From: CAIKZZ01 sp035604595
GTDB lineage: Bacteria > Pseudomonadota > Gammaproteobacteria > Steroidobacterales > Steroidobacteraceae
DNA length: 39,096 bases
Assembly: GCA_035604595.1 (NCBI GenBank)
Contig: DATNIE010000031.1
Coordinates: 1-39,096 of the forward strand
Direction of reading: 5' to 3'
Shown piece after piece: positions 7,391-15,315 of this stretch. Under the pieces are notes generated by a model that saw only the letters and a program-made list of their open reading frames with translations, was not told the DNA's origin and did no database searches. Within the stretch, counting starts at the first letter, position 1, and each line of letters starts with the position of its first letter. The translations under genes were made by a program, and so were the position numbers.

Positions 7391-7696
7391 GTGTGCCTCG
7401 CCATCCCGATGCAGGTGGTGGCGGCGAACGGCAACTGCGCAAGCTGCCGCGGCCGCCTCGGCACCGTCCTCATCGACGTGACTCTGCTCGAACCGGTCGT
7501 CGCGGGCGAGTGGCTGCTGACATCGCTCGGGGCTGCCCGGTCGCGACTCGAACCGGCGGAGGCCGAGCGGATCGACCGCGCGCTCGACGCGCTCGAGTCC
7601 ATTGCCCGCGGCCAGCCGATCGACGTCGCCGCGTTTTTCCCGGATCTGGTTGATCGCGAACCGGGACGGCCGGCGTCGCTGCGGGGCCCGTCGTGA
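7391..7696 (+). CDS. hupF: HupF, HypC-family hydrogenase chaperone
   Basis: HupF is a HypC paralogue found in uptake-hydrogenase operons; in the family it chaperones the large-subunit precursor and protects it in the presence of oxygen. The 101-residue protein starts at a GTG with the invariant second Cys (MCLAIPMQV). It is longer than HypC, and the extra C-terminal segment FFPDLVDREPGRPASLRG is typical of HupF rather than HypC. A true HypC is encoded separately at 13919. The gene follows the hupD-like remnant by three bases. A 124-base gap separates it from hupH. Confidence 0.9.
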   Translation: MCLAIPMQVVAANGNCASCRGRLGTVLIDVTLLEPVVAGEWLLTSLGAARSRLEPAEAERIDRALDALESIARGQPIDVAAFFPDLVDREPGRPASLRGPS

Positions 7697-7820
7697 GCTG
7701 CGCACGGCAGCGGTCGCGGACACTGTGCGCGGCGGCGCAGAGGCGCCTCAACACGGCCGGTCCGCCGGTGCCACCGGTCTTGGGCGGCGATGCAACCGGG
7801 CAACTGACGGCGCGGCCCGC
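7697..7820 (+). other. Gap at the expected position of hupG
   Basis: In the hupFGHIJK order a thioredoxin-fold HupG/HyaE gene of about 450 bases stands between hupF and hupH. Only 124 bases remain here and I see no recognisable HupG fragment in any frame. Confidence 0.5.
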
Positions 7821-8663
7821 GTGAAGACGTCGCCGAGTCCGATGCTCGCCCTCCGCCCGGCCTCGCAGGTGCCGGCGGAGGCACTCGAGTTCGGCCACCT
7901 GCCCGCGATGATGACGGCGTTGCAGACGCCGCTGCAGCCGGTGGCTGCAAGCGCCGCGGCGCTGGTCGAGGCGCAAGGCTTTCTCGCCGAGCTTCATGCC
8001 GCAGCGCAGCGTCATGCCTTCGGCGGCAACGAACTCCTGTACCGCGACCTAGTGACGCTCAATTCGCAGGCGCAGGCGCTCGTCACTGAGACGCTCGGCG
8101 CAGGCGAGGTGAGCGCGATCGTGGAGCAGCCGGCCGTGCGCCTGCAGGAGACGGGCTTCCCGGGCTTCTGGCGCGTCCGCAGCTTCGATGCGCATGGCGC
8201 GCTCGTCGCCGACGGTATCGAGGTCGCGCCCGTGCCCGCCGTGATCCCGGAAGCGGCGCTGCGCGGTTCGAGCTGCCGGCTGCGCGCCAAGACCGCGGGC
8301 CCCGAAGTCCGCACCGGGCCGGCGCTGCTGACCGAGCTGCTCGCCGCCAGCGAGCGTGCCGACCGGGCGCCGACGCACGTTATCAACCTGACGCTGCTGC
8401 CGGTGAGCCGGGACGACATCAGCTGGCTGGTCGCAGCGCTCCAGATCGGGCCTGTCACGCTGCTCTCGCGCGGCTGCGGCAACTGCCGGATCGTCAGCAC
8501 CCGGCTGCGTCACACCTGGTGGGTGCAGTACTTCAACAGCGTGAACAACCTGATCCTGAACACGATCGAGGTGACGCCGGTGCCCGAGGCGGCGCTGGCC
8601 GCGCCCGTTGACTTCGCCGACTCGCTGGACGGGCTCGGCGAATGGCTCGCGACGCTCGAGTGA
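7821..8663 (+). CDS. hupH: HupH/HyaF-family hydrogenase expression/formation protein
   Basis: HupH (HyaF, HoxQ) proteins act in maturation of the small, iron-sulfur subunit of uptake hydrogenases. The 280-residue reading begins at GTG 7821; ATG at 7842 (MLALRPASQVP) is an alternative, since neither has a strong ribosome-binding site. The C-terminal half is diagnostic: LLSRGCGNCRIVSTRLRHTW, then VQYFNSVNNLILNTIEV and PEAALAAPVDFADS. The central part (LLTELLAASERAD, HVINLTLLPVSRDD) also fits. Continuing in-frame upstream would overlap hupF and gives an Arg-rich leader. It ends two bases before hupI. Confidence 0.93.
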   Translation: MKTSPSPMLALRPASQVPAEALEFGHLPAMMTALQTPLQPVAASAAALVEAQGFLAELHAAAQRHAFGGNELLYRDLVTLNSQAQALVTETLGAGEVSAIVEQPAVRLQETGFPGFWRVRSFDAHGALVADGIEVAPVPAVIPEAALRGSSCRLRAKTAGPEVRTGPALLTELLAASERADRAPTHVINLTLLPVSRDDISWLVAALQIGPVTLLSRGCGNCRIVSTRLRHTWWVQYFNSVNNLILNTIEVTPVPEAALAAPVDFADSLDGLGEWLATLE

Positions 8664-8665
8664 CC

Positions 8666-8878
8666 ATGAACCTGCTGCCCGGATCCGCGAACGCAGAGCT
8701 CGGGGTGTCCGCCGGCACCCACTCCACGTGCGGCGTCTGCTGGTGGGTCAGCGAGCCTTTGCTCGGCGACCCGGTTGCCGGGATCCGCCTGGGCACGCCA
8801 GTCACATCACTCCCGGTGCAATGGCGCCGCCCCGAGCGCGCTGCGCCGACGGCGCCGCGCATGGCCGTCGCCGGATGA
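8666..8878 (+). CDS. hupI: HupI-type rubredoxin with second Cys pair replaced by Arg
   Basis: HupI is the small rubredoxin of uptake-hydrogenase operons, implicated in assembly of the small subunit under oxygen. The 70-residue product aligns without gaps to the family: CGVCWWV (Cys22, Cys25), then GDPVAGIRLGTP, then LPVQW. Rubredoxins bind iron through four Cys, the second pair being WxCPxC. Here the same place reads WRRPERAAP, with Arg55 and Arg58 at both cysteine positions. Both codons are CGC, one transition away from TGC. A mononuclear Fe(Cys)4 site cannot form, so the protein is either a decayed pseudogene-like copy or has a changed role. The stop overlaps the next start (ATGA), and the frame is otherwise intact. 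Confidence 0.85.
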   Translation: MNLLPGSANAELGVSAGTHSTCGVCWWVSEPLLGDPVAGIRLGTPVTSLPVQWRRPERAAPTAPRMAVAG

Positions 8879-9339
8879 GCGCCATGACACCGATTGCGGC
8901 GTCGCGTCCGGCCGAGGAACTCGCGCTCGAGCGCGTGTTCGAGGAGGTGCGCACGACCCGGATGGCGGCGGTGCCGATCCTGAACGCGCGATTGCGCGTC
9001 GAGGCGGTCGGCTTTCGCGAGTGGCGCGGTGCGCGCGTCGGCGCGCTCGTGACCCCGTGGTCGGTCAACCTGGTGATCGTCGCGGCACCCGGCCAGGCGC
9101 TTGCGAGCCTGCGGACCGGGGTGGCCGAGTGCTGGAGCTTTCCGTCGGGGGATTACGAGTTCTACGGCCACGCGGAGCCGAGCATCGGACAGTACCGGCA
9201 GTGTTCGCTGGTCTCGCCGGTGCTCGAATTCAGCAGCCACGCGGATGCCGTGGCCGCCGCCCGCGCCGCGCTCGATGCCCTGTTCACGCCTGCAGAGCCA
9301 CGCCGCGTGTCGCGGCGTGGCCTCCTCACCGGGGCCTGA
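8875..9339 (+). CDS. hupJ: HupJ/HybE-family hydrogenase assembly chaperone
   Basis: HybE/HupJ proteins bind the Tat-exported small subunit or its precursor and check assembly of the hydrogenase. The 154-residue protein starts at ATG 8875, overlapping the hupI stop. Family signatures are seen in order: a helical N-terminus (ALERVFEEVRTTRM), NARLRVEAVGFREWRGARVG, the very characteristic LVTPWSVNLVIV, and FPSGDYEFYGHAE, followed by SLVSPVLEFSSHADAVAAA. The C-terminal LLTGA tail also fits. hupK starts one base after its stop region, so the operon continues. Confidence 0.93.
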   Translation: MSAMTPIAASRPAEELALERVFEEVRTTRMAAVPILNARLRVEAVGFREWRGARVGALVTPWSVNLVIVAAPGQALASLRTGVAECWSFPSGDYEFYGHAEPSIGQYRQCSLVSPVLEFSSHADAVAAARAALDALFTPAEPRRVSRRGLLTGA

Positions 9340-9340
9340 C

Positions 9341-10363
9341 ATGGCGGTCCTCGACCTCACCGTTGGCTGGCGCTCAGGGGTCATCGCCGACATCAGCGTG
9401 CACGACGAGCGCCCGCAGCCGAGCCGCGTGCTCGTCGGCTCAACGCCAGCCGTGGCGCTCGCGATGCTCGGCCGGCTGTACGCCGTGTGTGGCCGCGCAC
9501 AGCGCGCCTGCGCTGAACTCGCGCTCGCCGCGGCGGGCGGATTGCCGCTACCTGGCGCGCGGCGGGCACAGCTCGCGCGCGTCGTCGGTTGTGAGGCCGT
9601 GCAGGAGCACCTGTGGCGCCTGATGCTCGACTGGCCGGTCAAACTCGGACTGTCGCCGCTGACGGAGCTCTTCAAGCGCTGGTACGGGTCGATAGGAGCG
9701 GGCGAGCCGGGCTGGGCTGCCGCGTTGCTCGAGGAGCTGGCCGATCGCGGTCTCGGAGTGCCGCTCGCGCAGCTGTCCGACTGGCGCTCGCTGGCACTGT
9801 TCGACCAGTGGTCGAACTCGAGCCCGGCCGCGCTCGCAACACTCTTTCAGCGCCTGCACCAGGCCGGCGTCGCGCAGTGCCCGAGCGTCGACGAGCCCTG
9901 CGATGGGACGCTGGCGGCAGAGTGCGCCTGCACGCTTGCCGGTTACGCGGAGCATCCGTGGCTCGCGGCGCTCGCCGCGCAAGGGCGGTGGCTCGAGGCA
10001 CACGTCGGGGCTCGGCTGGTCGGAGCCGTCGCGCTTGCGACCGCGCTCGCGGCCGATGCCGGTGTGCCGATCGACATGGACGCCGAGGCGCCGGCGCCCG
10101 GGCGCGGCCTCGCCATCGTGACGACGGCGCGCGGCATCCTGGCGCACGACCTCACGCTGGTCGCAGGGCGCATCGCGGCGTATGCGATCAGGACTCCGAC
10201 CGACTGCAATTTCGCGCCAGACGGCGCGTTCGTTCGCCGGGTCGTGGGCCGGCGCGCGCCAACCGCGGAGGCGGCCCGGCGTTGCGCGGACCTGTGGGCT
10301 CTGGCGCTCGATCCGTGCGTCTCGTATGCGGTGCTGCCGCAGATGGAGGGCAGCCATGCATGA
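9341..10363 (+). CDS. hupK: HupK, large-subunit-related hydrogenase maturation protein
   Basis: HupK (HoxV-like) is a distant, non-catalytic relative of the [NiFe] large subunit, thought to act as a scaffold for the Fe(CN)2CO unit before transfer. The 340-residue protein starts at ATG 9341. Near residue 45 it has LYAVCGRAQRAC, a partial match to the L1 CGxC motif, and near the C-terminus LALDPCVSYAVLP, matching the L2 motif DPCxxC with the second Cys replaced by Ser. The middle shows WRLMLDWPVKLGL and the block TPTDCNFAPDGAFVRRVVG, close to the large-subunit TxWNxxP region. Its 3' end overlaps hypA by eight bases. Confidence 0.88.
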   Translation: MAVLDLTVGWRSGVIADISVHDERPQPSRVLVGSTPAVALAMLGRLYAVCGRAQRACAELALAAAGGLPLPGARRAQLARVVGCEAVQEHLWRLMLDWPVKLGLSPLTELFKRWYGSIGAGEPGWAAALLEELADRGLGVPLAQLSDWRSLALFDQWSNSSPAALATLFQRLHQAGVAQCPSVDEPCDGTLAAECACTLAGYAEHPWLAALAAQGRWLEAHVGARLVGAVALATALAADAGVPIDMDAEAPAPGRGLAIVTTARGILAHDLTLVAGRIAAYAIRTPTDCNFAPDGAFVRRVVGRRAPTAEAARRCADLWALALDPCVSYAVLPQMEGSHA

Positions 10364-10724
10364 GATGTCGCTTGCCGCAAGCGTCCGCGAGATCGTCGAA
10401 GACGCCGCCCGCGCGCACGGAGCCGGGCACGTGCGCGTCGTGCGCTTGAGGATCGGCGCGCTCTCGGCGGTCGAGCCGGACGCGCTCAGGTTCTGCTTCG
10501 ACGTCGTGATGAAGGGCAGCCGGGCGGAGACGGCGCGCCTTGAGATTGAGACCGTGCCGGGGAGCGGCTGGTGCTGGGACTGCGCGCGCGCGGTCACGCT
10601 CGCCTCGGTCGATGCGCCGTGTCCGGCCTGCGGCGGTCGTCGGCTGCAGGTGACGGGCGGTACCGAGATGCGGGTACACGAACTCGACCTCGACGTGCCA
10701 CAGGAGGGCGAAACATGTGCGTGA
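10356..10724 (+). CDS. hypA: HypA, nickel-insertion metallochaperone
   Basis: HypA delivers nickel to the large-subunit precursor together with HypB. The 122-residue protein has the nickel-binding N-terminus MHEMS (His2) and a structural zinc site made by CWDC and, 15 residues on, CPAC. The body (VRVVRLRIGALSAVEPDALRFCFDVV) is standard. It starts inside hupK and overlaps hypB by 10 bases, showing tight translational coupling. Confidence 0.97.
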   Translation: MHEMSLAASVREIVEDAARAHGAGHVRVVRLRIGALSAVEPDALRFCFDVVMKGSRAETARLEIETVPGSGWCWDCARAVTLASVDAPCPACGGRRLQVTGGTEMRVHELDLDVPQEGETCA

Positions 10725-11593
10725 CATGCGGCTGTCAGGCCCCGCAGGACCATTCCCACGACCATGACCACGCTCATGACCATGACCATGATCATGACCA
10801 CGATCATAACCACGCCGGTGAGCGAAGCCACGAGCACGGTCGCGAGGTGGGCCCGGACCCCGCGCGCGGCTTCGGCGTGTTCCGTCCGACGGTGACCCGC
10901 ACGGTCAGCGTCGAACAGGATCTGCTCGCCAAGAACGACCGGTTTGCGGCGCTCAACCGCCAGCGTTTCGCGGCCGAAGGCGTGCTGGCACTCAATCTGG
11001 TATCGAGCCCCGGGTCCGGCAAGACGACCTTGCTGGTGCACACGCTCGAGGCGCTGCGTGATCGAACCCCGGTCGCGGTGGTCGAGGGGGATCAGCAGAC
11101 CCGGCTCGATGCTGACCGGATCGCCGCGACCGGTGCCCCGGTCGTGCAACTGAACACCGGCAAAGGGTGCCATCTGGATGCCCACCAGGTGGGGCACGCG
11201 CTCGCCGCGCTGCCGTTGCCGGCCGGTGGAGTGCTGTTCATCGAGAATGTCGGCAACCTCGTCTGCCCGGCAGCATTCGATCTTGGCGAGGCCCACAAGG
11301 TGGTCATGCTGTCAGTGACGGAGGGCGAGGACAAGCCGCTCAAGTACCCAGACATGTTTCGCGCGGCCGACCTGTGCCTGATCACGAAGATCGACCTGCT
11401 TCCGTACGTGCCGTTCGACGTCGGCCGCGCGATGCGCCACGCCCGGGAGATTAACCCGGGCCTGCACTGCCTGGCCCTGTCGGTCGTGTCGGGCGTGGGT
11501 TGCGATGAGTGGCTCGCCTGGCTCGAGCGGGAACTCGCCGGCCGGGCCCCGCGCAGGCAGCCGGCGGCGCTCGCCGGTGGAGTCACGGCATGA
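10715..11593 (+). CDS. hypB: HypB, nickel-binding GTPase with His-rich N-terminus
   Basis: HypB is the GTPase that drives nickel transfer with HypA. The 292-residue protein begins MCVTCGCQ, the high-affinity CxxCGC nickel motif, followed by a stretch of about 24 residues that is half His, alternating with Asp (coded by GAC-CAT repeats at about 10751-10813); such tracts store nickel in the family. The G domain shows Walker A SSPGSGKTTLL, then VEGDQQT, the metal-site segment NTGKGCHLDAHQV, IENVGNLVCPA, SVTEGEDKPLKYP and the base-specificity TKIDLLPYV. Its stop overlaps the hypF start (ATGA). Confidence 0.97.
   Translation: MCVTCGCQAPQDHSHDHDHAHDHDHDHDHDHNHAGERSHEHGREVGPDPARGFGVFRPTVTRTVSVEQDLLAKNDRFAALNRQRFAAEGVLALNLVSSPGSGKTTLLVHTLEALRDRTPVAVVEGDQQTRLDADRIAATGAPVVQLNTGKGCHLDAHQVGHALAALPLPAGGVLFIENVGNLVCPAAFDLGEAHKVVMLSVTEGEDKPLKYPDMFRAADLCLITKIDLLPYVPFDVGRAMRHAREINPGLHCLALSVVSGVGCDEWLAWLERELAGRAPRRQPAALAGGVTA
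10751..10813 (+). repeat. Hexanucleotide GACCAT-type repeat inside hypB
   Basis: Imperfect GACCAT/GACCAC units encode the alternating Asp-His tract. Unit length is six bases, so slippage changes the His count without breaking the frame. Confidence 0.75.
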
Positions 11594-13914
11594 GTCAGGG
11601 GCCCGCTCCAATTCGCGATCCGCGCAGCGGCACGCCGCTGGTGCGGCGACGGATCCGCGTGCGTGGCGTCGTGCAGGGTGTTGGCTTCCGTCCGTTCGTG
11701 TTCCGCGTCGCGACCGAGCTCGGACTCGCGGGCTCGGTGTGCAATGACGGCGCCGGGGTTGCGATCGACGCGCAGGGCGCATCGCCATCGCTGCGTGAGC
11801 TCACCGTCCGCCTCGAGCGGGAGCCGCCGCCGCTCGCGCGCGTCGATGCGATCGAGATCGAGGATTGCGCGCCGGAACCGGGTCGCACCGGTTTTGCCGT
11901 GACCGTGAGTCGCGGGAGCCGCGCGACCACTGCTATCGGCCATGACACCGCGACGTGCCCGAAATGTCTCGCCGAGCTGTTCGAACCGGGCGACCGTCGC
12001 CACCGCTATGCCTTCACGAACTGCACCGAGTGCGGCCCGCGCTATACCGTCACCCGTTCGCTGCCGTACGACCGCGTGGCCACGAGCCTCGCGCCTTTTC
12101 CGCTGTGCGCGGCGTGCGAGGCCGAGTACGTTGCGCCTGGCAACCGACGCTTTCACGCCGAGGCGACCGCCTGCCCAGAGTGCGGGCCGCGCCTGACGCT
12201 CGTTGGCGGTGCTGGCATCGAGGACCCGATCGCCGCGACCCTGTCCGCGCTGCGCGGCGGCGCCATCGTCGCGATCAAGGGGCTCGGTGGTTACCACCTG
12301 GCGTGCGACGCCCGGTCGCCTGCCGCGGTCGCACGGCTGCGCGCGCGCAAGGCCCGCGAGGAGCAGCCACTTGCGATCATGGCGGCGAACACGGCCTCGC
12401 TCGCGCCATTGGTGGCGCTCGGCCCGGACGAGCAGGCGCTGCTCGAGTCGGCCGAGCGGCCGATCGTGCTCGTGCGCCGGCGCCCGGATCAGCGCGATGC
12501 TCTGCCGGGCATCGCCGACGGGTGCGAGCAGCTCGGCGTGATGCTGCCCTATACGCCGATTCAGTTTCTGCTGTGGCACGAGGCCGCCGGCCGCCCGCGC
12601 GGCACGCGCTGGCTGACGCAGCCGCAGCCGCTGCTGCTCGTGATGACGAGCGCGAACCCGCACGGCGAGCCGCTCGTGACCGCCGATGCGGACGCGCTCG
12701 ACCGGCTCAGCGGCATCGCCGACGCCTGGCTGGTCCACGACCGGGCGATCGTCACGCGCTGCGACGACAGCGTGATGCGCGTGCGCGGCGGACGCGGTCG
12801 CTACGTGCGGCGCGCCCGCGGTGCCGCTCCGCGGGCGGTGGCACTCGGCAGCGCCGGGCCCGTGGTGCTCGGTCTCGGCGGCTATTACAAGGTCACGGCC
12901 TGTGTCACGCGCGGGGCCGAGGCTTTCCTGACGCCGCACATCGGCGACCTCGACCTCGCCGCGACGCGCCGGGCGCTGGATGCGGCGGTCGAGCACCTGT
13001 TGCGGCTCACCGACGTGCGGCCCGCCGTGGTTGCACACGACCTGCACCCGGACTTCTACGGCGGACGGCTCGCCGCCCGCCTGGCGGCCGGCTGGCAGGT
13101 GCCGCTGGTTGCAGTCCAGCACCACCATGCGCACGTCGCCGCGGTGCTCGCCGAGCATCGCCTCGAGGGACCAGTGCTCGGACTCGCGCTTGATGGCATC
13201 GGCTTCGGGACCGACGGCGGCGCCTGGGGTGGCGAACTGCTATGCGTGGACGGCGCGGATGCGACACGGCTGGGGCACCTGCGAACGCTGCCATTGGTCG
13301 GCGGCGACCGGGCCGCACGCGAGCCGTGGCGAATGGCCGCGGCGGTGCTGCATGCGCTCGGTCGCGGCACGGAGGTCGCGACGCGTTTCGCCGCCCAGCC
13401 CACGGCGCGCCTGGTGATCCAGGTCCTCGAGCGGGAGGGCGTGGCGCCACGGACCTCGAGCCTCGGCCGCTGGTTCGACGCCGCGGCCGGCCTGCTCGGC
13501 CTCAAGGCAGTCACCTCCTTCGAGGGTCAGGCCGCGATGCTGCTCGAAGGCTTGGCCGCACGCGCGACGCCGCGACCGACCGGGCACGTGCACTCAATAG
13601 ACAACGGCGTCCTCGACCTGCTGCCGCTGCTTGTACCGCTCGCCGACGCGACCGATGCTGCCCAGGCGGCCGCCGATTTCCACGCCGGCCTCGCAGTTGC
13701 GCTCGCCGACTGGGTGGAGGGCGCCGCCGCCGCCACCGGCATCACGACCGTGGCCTGTGGCGGCGGCTGCTTCCAGAATGACTTGCTGTCGCGCGCGTTG
13801 CGCCGCGAACTCGAGGCCCGCGCGCTCGGCATGCTCGAGGCCGAGGCCGTGCCGCCGAATGACGGCGCAATCAGCCTCGGTCAGTGTTGGGTCGCGCAGC
13901 GAACCCGGAGGTAG
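11590..13914 (+). CDS. hypF: HypF carbamoyltransferase
   Basis: HypF uses carbamoyl phosphate and ATP to make the thiocarboxamide on HypE that becomes the cyanide ligands of the active-site iron. The 774-residue protein has all four domains in order: acylphosphatase (VRGVVQGVGFRPFVFR), a double zinc finger (CPKCLAELF, FTNCTECGPRY, CAACEAEY, ACPECGPRL), a YrdC-like adenylation domain (AIKGLGGYHLACDA, and KAREEQPLAIMA) and a Kae1/TobZ-like carbamoyl-transfer domain with the metal motif HHHAHVAAVLAEH and GGGCFQNDLLS. Length and motifs are complete. The start at ATG 11590 overlaps the hypB stop. Confidence 0.97.
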   Translation: MSQGPAPIRDPRSGTPLVRRRIRVRGVVQGVGFRPFVFRVATELGLAGSVCNDGAGVAIDAQGASPSLRELTVRLEREPPPLARVDAIEIEDCAPEPGRTGFAVTVSRGSRATTAIGHDTATCPKCLAELFEPGDRRHRYAFTNCTECGPRYTVTRSLPYDRVATSLAPFPLCAACEAEYVAPGNRRFHAEATACPECGPRLTLVGGAGIEDPIAATLSALRGGAIVAIKGLGGYHLACDARSPAAVARLRARKAREEQPLAIMAANTASLAPLVALGPDEQALLESAERPIVLVRRRPDQRDALPGIADGCEQLGVMLPYTPIQFLLWHEAAGRPRGTRWLTQPQPLLLVMTSANPHGEPLVTADADALDRLSGIADAWLVHDRAIVTRCDDSVMRVRGGRGRYVRRARGAAPRAVALGSAGPVVLGLGGYYKVTACVTRGAEAFLTPHIGDLDLAATRRALDAAVEHLLRLTDVRPAVVAHDLHPDFYGGRLAARLAAGWQVPLVAVQHHHAHVAAVLAEHRLEGPVLGLALDGIGFGTDGGAWGGELLCVDGADATRLGHLRTLPLVGGDRAAREPWRMAAAVLHALGRGTEVATRFAAQPTARLVIQVLEREGVAPRTSSLGRWFDAAAGLLGLKAVTSFEGQAAMLLEGLAARATPRPTGHVHSIDNGVLDLLPLLVPLADATDAAQAAADFHAGLAVALADWVEGAAAATGITTVACGGGCFQNDLLSRALRRELEARALGMLEAEAVPPNDGAISLGQCWVAQRTRR

Positions 13915-13918
13915 CCCC

Positions 13919-14152
13919 ATGTGTCTGGCCGTGCCCGCCCGAATTTTGCGCCTCGAAGCCGGCGACATGGCGCTGGTGGACGTCGGCGGCGTGCGCAAGC
14001 AGGTCTCGGTGGCGCTGGTGGACGGGCTCGTGCCTGACGAATACGTGATCGTCCACGTCGGTTACGCGCTCGCGCGGATCGACCCGGCCGCCGCCGCGGC
14101 AACCCTGGTGGCAATGGCCGCGGCGGGCATCAATGCCGGAGCGCTGGTATGA
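13919..14152 (+). CDS. hypC: HypC hydrogenase maturation chaperone
   Basis: HypC with HypD forms the platform on which Fe(CN)2CO is assembled, then carries it to the large subunit. The 77-residue protein has the essential second Cys (MCLAVPARI) and the usual GGVRKQVSVALVD and PDEYVIVHVGYALARID segments. A GGAGG ribosome-binding site overlaps the hypF stop. Its own stop overlaps hypD (ATGA). It is the shorter of two HypC-family members in this operon; the other is hupF at 7391. Confidence 0.97.
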   Translation: MCLAVPARILRLEAGDMALVDVGGVRKQVSVALVDGLVPDEYVIVHVGYALARIDPAAAAATLVAMAAAGINAGALV

Positions 14153-15315
14153 AGTACGTCGATGAATTCCGCGACGGCAACATCGCCAGCGGTCTCGCGG
14201 CGGCCATCGCCCGCGAGGCGAATCCGGCTCGACGCTACCAGTTCATGGAATTTTGCGGCGGGCACACGCACGCCATCTCACGCCACGGCGTCGCCGACCT
14301 GCTGCCACCCAACGTGCGCATGATTCACGGACCCGGCTGCCCGGTGTGCGTGCTGCCAATCGGGCGGGTCGACCTCGCGATCAACCTGGCGCTCGAGCGC
14401 GGGGTCGTACTCTGCAGCTACGGCGACACGCTGCGGGTGCCGGCGTCGAACGGACGCTCGCTGCTCAAGGCCAAGGCCGAGGGCGCCGATGTGCGGATGG
14501 TCTACTCGGCAGCGGATGCGCTCAAGATCGCGCGCGCGACGCTCGCGCGCGAGGTCGTATTCTTCGCGATCGGCTTCGAGACGACGACGCCGCCGACTGC
14601 GCTCGTGCTGCGCGAGGCGCGGTCTTCGGCCGTTGCGAACTTCAGCGTGCTGTGCAACCACGTGCTGACGCCGGCCGCGATCGTCAACATCCTCGAGTCA
14701 CCCGAGGTGCGCACGCTGGGCACGGTGCCGCTCGACGGCTTCGTCGGACCCGCGCACGTCAGTACCGTCATCGGCACCGAGCCATACGAGTTCTTCGCGC
14801 AGGAGTACCGCAAGCCGGTGGTCATCACCGGCTTCGAGCCGCTCGACGTGCTGCAGGCAATCCTGATGCTGGTCCGCCAGGTCAACGAGGGCCGTACCGA
14901 GGTCGAGAACCAGTTCAGCCGGGTGGTCAGCCGCGAGGGTAACGTCAAGGCCCAGGCCCTGGTCGCGGAGGTGTTCGAACTGCGGCGGGCATTCGAGTGG
15001 CGCGGACTCGGCACGGTTCCGTACAGCGCGCTGGCGATTCGCGCCGAGTTCGCAGCGTTCGACGCCGAGCGCCGTTTCGGCCTCCAGTACCGGGCCGTGC
15101 CCGACAACAAGGCGTGCGAATGCGGGGCGATCCTGCGCGGCGTGAAGCGGCCGATCGAGTGCAAGCTGTTCGGAACCGCCTGCACGCCGGAGACGCCGAT
15201 GGGCTCGTGCATGGTGTCCTCGGAGGGCGCCTGTGCGGCGCATTACTCTTACGGCCGGTTCCGCGACCGTGCGCCGGTGACGCCGGCGGCGACTCCGGCG
15301 GCGGTGAACGCATGA
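14149..15315 (+). CDS. hypD: HypD iron-sulfur hydrogenase maturation protein
   Basis: HypD carries a [4Fe-4S] cluster and, with HypC, holds iron while CN and CO are attached. The 388-residue protein shows all conserved motifs: FCGGHTHAISRHG, GPGCPVCVLP, GFETTTPPTA, the CNH segment VLCNHVLTPA, and GFVGPAHVSTVIG. The C-terminal cluster-binding Cys set is present: CECGAILRGVKRPIECKLF, GTACTPETPMGSC and EGACAAHY. The stop overlaps the hypE start. Confidence 0.97.
   Translation: MKYVDEFRDGNIASGLAAAIAREANPARRYQFMEFCGGHTHAISRHGVADLLPPNVRMIHGPGCPVCVLPIGRVDLAINLALERGVVLCSYGDTLRVPASNGRSLLKAKAEGADVRMVYSAADALKIARATLAREVVFFAIGFETTTPPTALVLREARSSAVANFSVLCNHVLTPAAIVNILESPEVRTLGTVPLDGFVGPAHVSTVIGTEPYEFFAQEYRKPVVITGFEPLDVLQAILMLVRQVNEGRTEVENQFSRVVSREGNVKAQALVAEVFELRRAFEWRGLGTVPYSALAIRAEFAAFDAERRFGLQYRAVPDNKACECGAILRGVKRPIECKLFGTACTPETPMGSCMVSSEGACAAHYSYGRFRDRAPVTPAATPAAVNA

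Noticed and set aside
7821..8663. In-frame longer start of hupH at 7602
   Set aside because: The extension would overlap hupF by about 95 bases and encode an Arg-rich leader unlike HupH proteins.
9548..11296. 582-codon open frame on the minus strand opposite hupK/hypA/hypB
   Set aside because: Shadow of well-identified genes; includes the reverse of the His-repeat giving a Met/Val run that only mimics a membrane helix.
11092..13158. 688-codon open frame on the minus strand opposite hypB/hypF
   Set aside because: It is a GC-driven mirror of hypB/hypF. The translation is Arg/Ala/His-rich with no domain signature, while the plus strand shows complete HypB and HypF motifs.
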